Source: Chitinophaga terrae (ex Kim and Jung 2007) (lineage in GTDB: Bacteria > Bacteroidota > Bacteroidia > Chitinophagales > Chitinophagaceae). From it: a stretch of 64,000 nt of DNA. Positions within the stretch are counted from its first letter, which is position 1. Each line of letters opens with the position of its first letter. Where the stretch lies: assembly GCF_900107795.1 (NCBI RefSeq), contig NZ_FNRL01000024.1:42598-106597 (forward strand). The letters run 5' to 3'. Shown piece after piece: positions 60,519 to 64,000 of this stretch. Position numbers and translations under genes: made by a program. Under the pieces are notes generated by a model. It did no database searches and was not told the origin of the DNA. It saw nothing but the letters and a program-made list of their open reading frames with translations.

Positions 60519-61453
60519 CGCTTACTCTCGATAGTCGCCCAATCATAATACCCCCTGAGTATTTTCCTTAGTCCCAAAACATAGGCATCTACCTGTGTGT
60601 TGATAGCCTCGCTCCAAAACGGCATCCTGGAGCAAGCTGCTTCCAGCATTTCCAGGTGCTGATCATGCTCCCTGATCACATAGCTAAACGCTTCGTCTTC
60701 CGTCAGCTTCAATTCATGCTGGGCAATAAAGATGAGGTTTAAACCGGTTGTTTCCAGGTTCTTCTCCCGGTGAAAAGAATGCACGTCATTTCCCAAACCT
60801 CCAACCAGGTTTAGTATCAACTCTATTTCCTGCATAACCGGATGGAGATATACTTCATCGGGCAGGTCGAGCCGCTGGAAAATGGCTACCAACGGGAACA
60901 TAATTGAAAATCCTGTGTCGGGGCGCACACGGAAATACTCTTTTATCGTTGGCAGGTAATTCCTGGTTTGCATATCAATCTCGTAAAAACATTCCTTCAG
61001 GTAAGTAACAATGTGTTTGCATAATAACTGGTAAAGGAAAGGAGAACTGATAGCCTTGAACCTGGCCATGATGTCCATTAAACTGATACTCAGGATATCA
61101 TCCTTAAACCTGGGTCCACGGTCCTCGAGGATGTCGATAAGGCTGTAGAGCAATGCCTCCATAGCAACAGCATCGTTACGATCGTTAGACGCTCTGTCGC
61201 ATTTGTCATCAACCGAGAATAACCACGTCAGTAGATCGCCGGCCAGGCAAAGGTCAGTATATGAAGCATCGGGATATTCCCTGGCCCCTTGCATGCCGAA
61301 TTGCGCCTTTTCGTACCATTTCAAAGGTTTGATAGCCGGGTAAAGCTGGAAGTCTGCAGCAAATGAAAGTGTATGCGCCTGTACCGCATCCGCAAAAGGA
61401 CTGATTTCAGTGATCCCGGGAAATTCAACATAGTTTTTTTCAAGAACTAACAT
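60503..61453 (-). CDS. Class I terpene synthase
   Basis: A 316-residue terpene cyclase; the start at 61453 (M-L-V-L-E-K-N-Y) is preferred over an in-frame upstream ATG. The aspartate motif is V-D-D-K-C-D (Asp82, Asp83, Asp86), a normal DDxxD variant, and the second metal motif is N-D-V-H-S-F-H-R-E at Asn222, Ser226 and Glu230. The C-terminus has an R-Y pair. It probably turns farnesyl diphosphate into a sesquiterpene. No prenyl transferase or P450 is beside it. Confidence 0.9.
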   Translation of the reverse strand: MLVLEKNYVEFPGITEISPFADAVQAHTLSFAADFQLYPAIKPLKWYEKAQFGMQGAREYPDASYTDLCLAGDLLTWLFSVDDKCDRASNDRNDAVAMEALLYSLIDILEDRGPRFKDDILSISLMDIMARFKAISSPFLYQLLCKHIVTYLKECFYEIDMQTRNYLPTIKEYFRVRPDTGFSIMFPLVAIFQRLDLPDEVYLHPVMQEIELILNLVGGLGNDVHSFHREKNLETTGLNLIFIAQHELKLTEDEAFSYVIREHDQHLEMLEAACSRMPFWSEAINTQVDAYVLGLRKILRGYYDWATIESKRYTAA

Positions 61454-62089
61454 AACAGAAAAATTAAAAGGTGAGAAAATTATTGTGAGATAATAATGAG
61501 CGATAACAATAACTACCGGATAACTAACCTGTTTGCGACAATCATGAATAACCTGGTAGCCCGACAAACATCCCTTATCAGTTACTATACGTTGTGATTC
61601 CCTGCTCTATAGGACCTTCAATCAATGCTGCCGGGATAAAAAGACAGAACAGGCGCCCGGAGATACATTTTGCTATTCATTTGCCGAAAGCAGGATAAGC
61701 GGCATTTTTGGCAATATGAAAATAGTATATATATCCTACATTAAAGAGGGGGCTAGTTAACCCAAACAATTAGTCTTGATTCGTATATATCACGGCGTTA
61801 GCTCAATAAGGTTTCATTAGTAATACTCCAAGCTGACAATTCAAAAGTTTACATGTTCGTTTGCATATACCCGGTAACTTGATGGCTTATATTGATATAT
61901 ACTCCGGCAGCAGCAGGAAAGATTCGGTAAAAGGAAAAAAGATATCACCGGGCCGACATGCCGGACGCATTCTCCCACAGTCAATCTAACATATTGAAAA
62001 CCAATTCATGTCAATAACCGGTCATATACAAAGTTAATTTAGTCGTTTATCATATTTTCCGCGTATTTTGGCCTAAAGCATTCATTTAT
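61454..62089. other. Intergenic region between divergent terpene synthase and SWIM genes
   Basis: 636 bp with no convincing gene. TTATTGT and ACAATAA (61480-61512) form 7-bp arms 27 bp upstream of the terpene synthase start. The rest shows no RNA gene or clear promoter box. Confidence 0.5.
61480..61512. promoter_or_regulatory. Inverted repeat before the terpene synthase gene
   Basis: TTATTGT (61480-61486) and ACAATAA (61506-61512) with a 19-bp spacer that contains GAGATAATAATGAGCGATAA. Candidate operator; short arms, so weak evidence. Confidence 0.3.
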
Positions 62090-63847
62090 ATGCTCACGCT
62101 GAAACAGTTTGAATTACAGATCAACCATACCCTCGTACAACGGGGACGGGAATACTATGAAAATGGCTTAGTTGCAGACCTGCAGGAAACAGGAAACGGG
62201 TTCTGGCATGCGGAAGTAACCGGAAACGAAACTTATACCGTAGAGATAAATATCCTGCGGAAAAACATCATTGATTCATGGTCCTGCGACTGCCCCTATG
62301 AAGGTAATACCTGTAAACATGTAGTAGCTGTCCTGTTCCGGATCAGGGAAGAGCTGGCAGATAGTCGCGGCCCTGAAAAGATGCCGGCACAAACAGGTTT
62401 TGATAAGCTGCTGCAAAGCATTACCCTGGAAGAATGCAGGGAGTTTATAGCAATGCAGGCCGCCAGGGATAAACGATTTAAGGCCCTTTTCGAAGGGTAC
62501 TTCGCCGGCAAGGACGATAGCATCAACGCAGGTGAAAACTATACCCGGCTGCTTCGGAGCATGGTTGATAATATTTCGGACGGCGAGTATGTCGATTATA
62601 AGGCCATTCCCCGTTTCGCCAATGATATCCATGGGTTGCTGGAGGAAGGCCAGCTGCAAATTCAGAAAGGAAATTTACGGAATACTTTAATGCTGGCCCG
62701 GGCTGTGCTCACAACCGTTATAGAACTCGTTACCTACTACGATGATTCCGGCAGTTATATAAGTCCTGTTCTCACTGATGCTACAGAACTGTTATCCTTG
62801 ATTGCTTCAACTGCAAATGCGCCCGATGATCTGTTGAAAGAGGTTTTGATATTCGTACAATCTGCCGTTAACGATCGCCGGTATTTCGATTATGGCGATT
62901 TTGGATACAGCCTGGCAGACATCTACCATACCCTTGCTATAAAACTGCACCAGGAGAAAGAATACCTGGAGTTTATCGATTCCCGGCTTAAAATGGCGTC
63001 AAAGAATGAATTTACTTTTGAGAAGGATTTTTTTATTGTAAAGAAGATAGCATTCTTAAGGGGAATAGGGAATACGGGCGAAGCCGGAAAGCTGGTGCAG
63101 AAATACATGGATGTTATAGCTGTACGGAAAGAAGAGGTGAATAGGTTGATAGAGAGAAAGGAGTTGGAGAAAGCGAAGAAATTAGTTGCTGAGGGAATAA
63201 AGATCGCGGAAAAGAAGGGGCACCCTGGTACAGTAATTAACTGGGAGAAAGTGTTATTGCGTATAGCCGTTATAGAGAATGATCTGCAAAATATAAGACG
63301 TTATACAAAACAATTGGCTTTTAACAGGCATTTCGACCTGGCTTATTATAATCAATGGAAAGCGACATTCGACACTGAGGAATGGGAATTAGAGATAGAA
63401 AAATATATTGAAGAAAGGGTTTCGGAGATAGAACAGCAATACGAAGCGAATAGGGGAAGGTACTGGCATTCGCCGGATACTATACTCCTGGACCTGCTCG
63501 CCCCTATTTACATTCAAGAGAAGTATTGGGATAGGTTGCTTAGCCTTATGAGCCGGGAAACAGACCTTAACCGGTTATTACAATATCATCACTATTTACA
63601 GGAAGTATATCCATTGCAGTTACTGGCCATTTATCTTCCCGCTTTTATGCGGAAAGGGGATACGGCATCTAACCGCCGTGAATACATTGACCTTGCCAAT
63701 AAAATGGCGTTTGTTATGGCTGCTATACCGGAGGGCAAAGAGGAGATCATTGATGTAGCAGAGGAACTAAAACGAAAATATGTCCGCAGGCCCGCGATGG
63801 TAGAAGAGTTGACCAGGGTGATCAAAATGGCCAGGCAAGAAAAGTAG
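62090..63847 (+). CDS. SWIM zinc-finger protein
   Basis: A 585-residue protein. The SWIM finger is near the start: S-C-D-C-P-Y-E-G-N-T-C-K-H at Cys66, Cys68, Cys75 and His77, with C-x-C-x(n)-C-x-H spacing. The rest is mostly helical with TPR-like pairs. Bacterial SWIM proteins of this size often stand next to an SNF2 helicase and act in DNA or nucleic-acid handling; the following gene would lie past the window edge. Confidence 0.85.
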   Translation: MLTLKQFELQINHTLVQRGREYYENGLVADLQETGNGFWHAEVTGNETYTVEINILRKNIIDSWSCDCPYEGNTCKHVVAVLFRIREELADSRGPEKMPAQTGFDKLLQSITLEECREFIAMQAARDKRFKALFEGYFAGKDDSINAGENYTRLLRSMVDNISDGEYVDYKAIPRFANDIHGLLEEGQLQIQKGNLRNTLMLARAVLTTVIELVTYYDDSGSYISPVLTDATELLSLIASTANAPDDLLKEVLIFVQSAVNDRRYFDYGDFGYSLADIYHTLAIKLHQEKEYLEFIDSRLKMASKNEFTFEKDFFIVKKIAFLRGIGNTGEAGKLVQKYMDVIAVRKEEVNRLIERKELEKAKKLVAEGIKIAEKKGHPGTVINWEKVLLRIAVIENDLQNIRRYTKQLAFNRHFDLAYYNQWKATFDTEEWELEIEKYIEERVSEIEQQYEANRGRYWHSPDTILLDLLAPIYIQEKYWDRLLSLMSRETDLNRLLQYHHYLQEVYPLQLLAIYLPAFMRKGDTASNRREYIDLANKMAFVMAAIPEGKEEIIDVAEELKRKYVRRPAMVEELTRVIKMARQEK

Positions 63848-64000
63848 CCGGTATGGTTCCTGGCGGGGGATCTGCCAAGGTATAATACAGGAATGACGTT
63901 GAGAATAGGATCAAGTTGAATAATTGGGGGATTAGGTAAAAATTAAGCATATAGTTTGGTTAACCTGTAGAGAAAAAATTCAACGTCCCGTACTCCTCTG

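Noticed and set aside
61480..61512. Resemblance of the terpene synthase upstream region to the lac operator (GAGCGATAACAAT)
   Set aside because: The match is a short AT-rich stretch with only 7-bp arms, and no LacI-type regulator gene is in the window.

Overview
The window looks like chromosomal DNA of a Bacteroidota bacterium, most likely Chitinophagaceae (Chitinophaga-like). The sequence shows Bacteroidota -33/-7 promoters (TTTG, about 20 nt, TAnnTTTG) in front of tRNA and protein genes, few Shine-Dalgarno sites, a TonB-dependent receptor with a carboxypeptidase-regulatory N-terminal domain, many lipoproteins with Cys-Lys-Lys or Cys-Ser-Lys signal ends, and a type IX secretion C-terminal domain. 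The genus is inferred, not shown. I found no insertion sequence, CRISPR array, rRNA operon or intact prophage.

Layout. 1-5.8 kb: start of a GH78-type rhamnosidase running off the left edge, a DinB protein, an SDR, then a MarR regulator followed by DoxX and YceI genes, with matching palindromes before the regulator and before doxX; then a DEAD-box helicase and a second YceI. 6-13.7 kb: DUF4184 membrane protein, small outer-membrane barrel, an exported SAM hydrolase, three tandem acyltransferase-3 copies (one degenerate, one normal, one wrecked), an exported esterase, a PepSY-like protein and a PI-PLC-like lipoprotein. 13.7-19.5 kb: a complete seven-gene Mrp Na+/H+ antiporter operon, mrpA to mrpG, on the minus strand. 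19.6-25.7 kb: small redox and regulatory genes (Crp/Fnr, two cupins, NmrA divergent from HxlR, GNAT, AraC, SDR).

26-39.9 kb: a broken PA14/T9SS gene, tRNA-Pro copy 1, a GNAT, a glycosyltransferase, a YCII/ECF42 sigma pair, a second NmrA/AraC module, a stress cluster (Hsp20, a small protein, CPA2 antiporter), a double spondin-domain lipoprotein, a peroxiredoxin, AraC/DoxX, a 5'-truncated YhcG-type nuclease, a 109-bp nested inverted repeat and tRNA-Pro copy 2. 40-46.7 kb: a minus-strand operon of TonB receptor, beta-helix lipoprotein, beta-propeller-like lipoprotein and metallophosphoesterase, probably for uptake of a phosphorus-containing or other nutrient. 47-55.3 kb: small genes, an AraC/epoxide hydrolase pair, a membrane-spanning winged-helix regulator facing a small exported protein, a decayed HigB toxin beside an intact HigA antitoxin, and tRNA-Pro copy 3. 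55.3-64 kb: a MacB/FtsX permease, a DUF1648 protein, a hybrid histidine kinase, a class I terpene synthase whose end overlaps the kinase gene, and a SWIM zinc-finger protein.

Themes. Electrophile and oxidant response recurs: MarR, HxlR and AraC regulators sit beside DoxX, YceI, NmrA, SDR, cupin and peroxiredoxin genes. Three identical tRNA-Pro(UGG) genes lie within 29 kb, each with its own promoter and terminator. The DNA just 3' of each one holds broken genes, as expected if tRNA 3' ends have been insertion points for elements that later decayed. No complete new defence system is visible. The best leads are the tRNA-Pro decay zones, the TonB/beta-helix/phosphoesterase operon, the membrane-spanning winged-helix regulator, the double-spondin lipoprotein, the exported SAM hydrolase and the terpene synthase/kinase pair.
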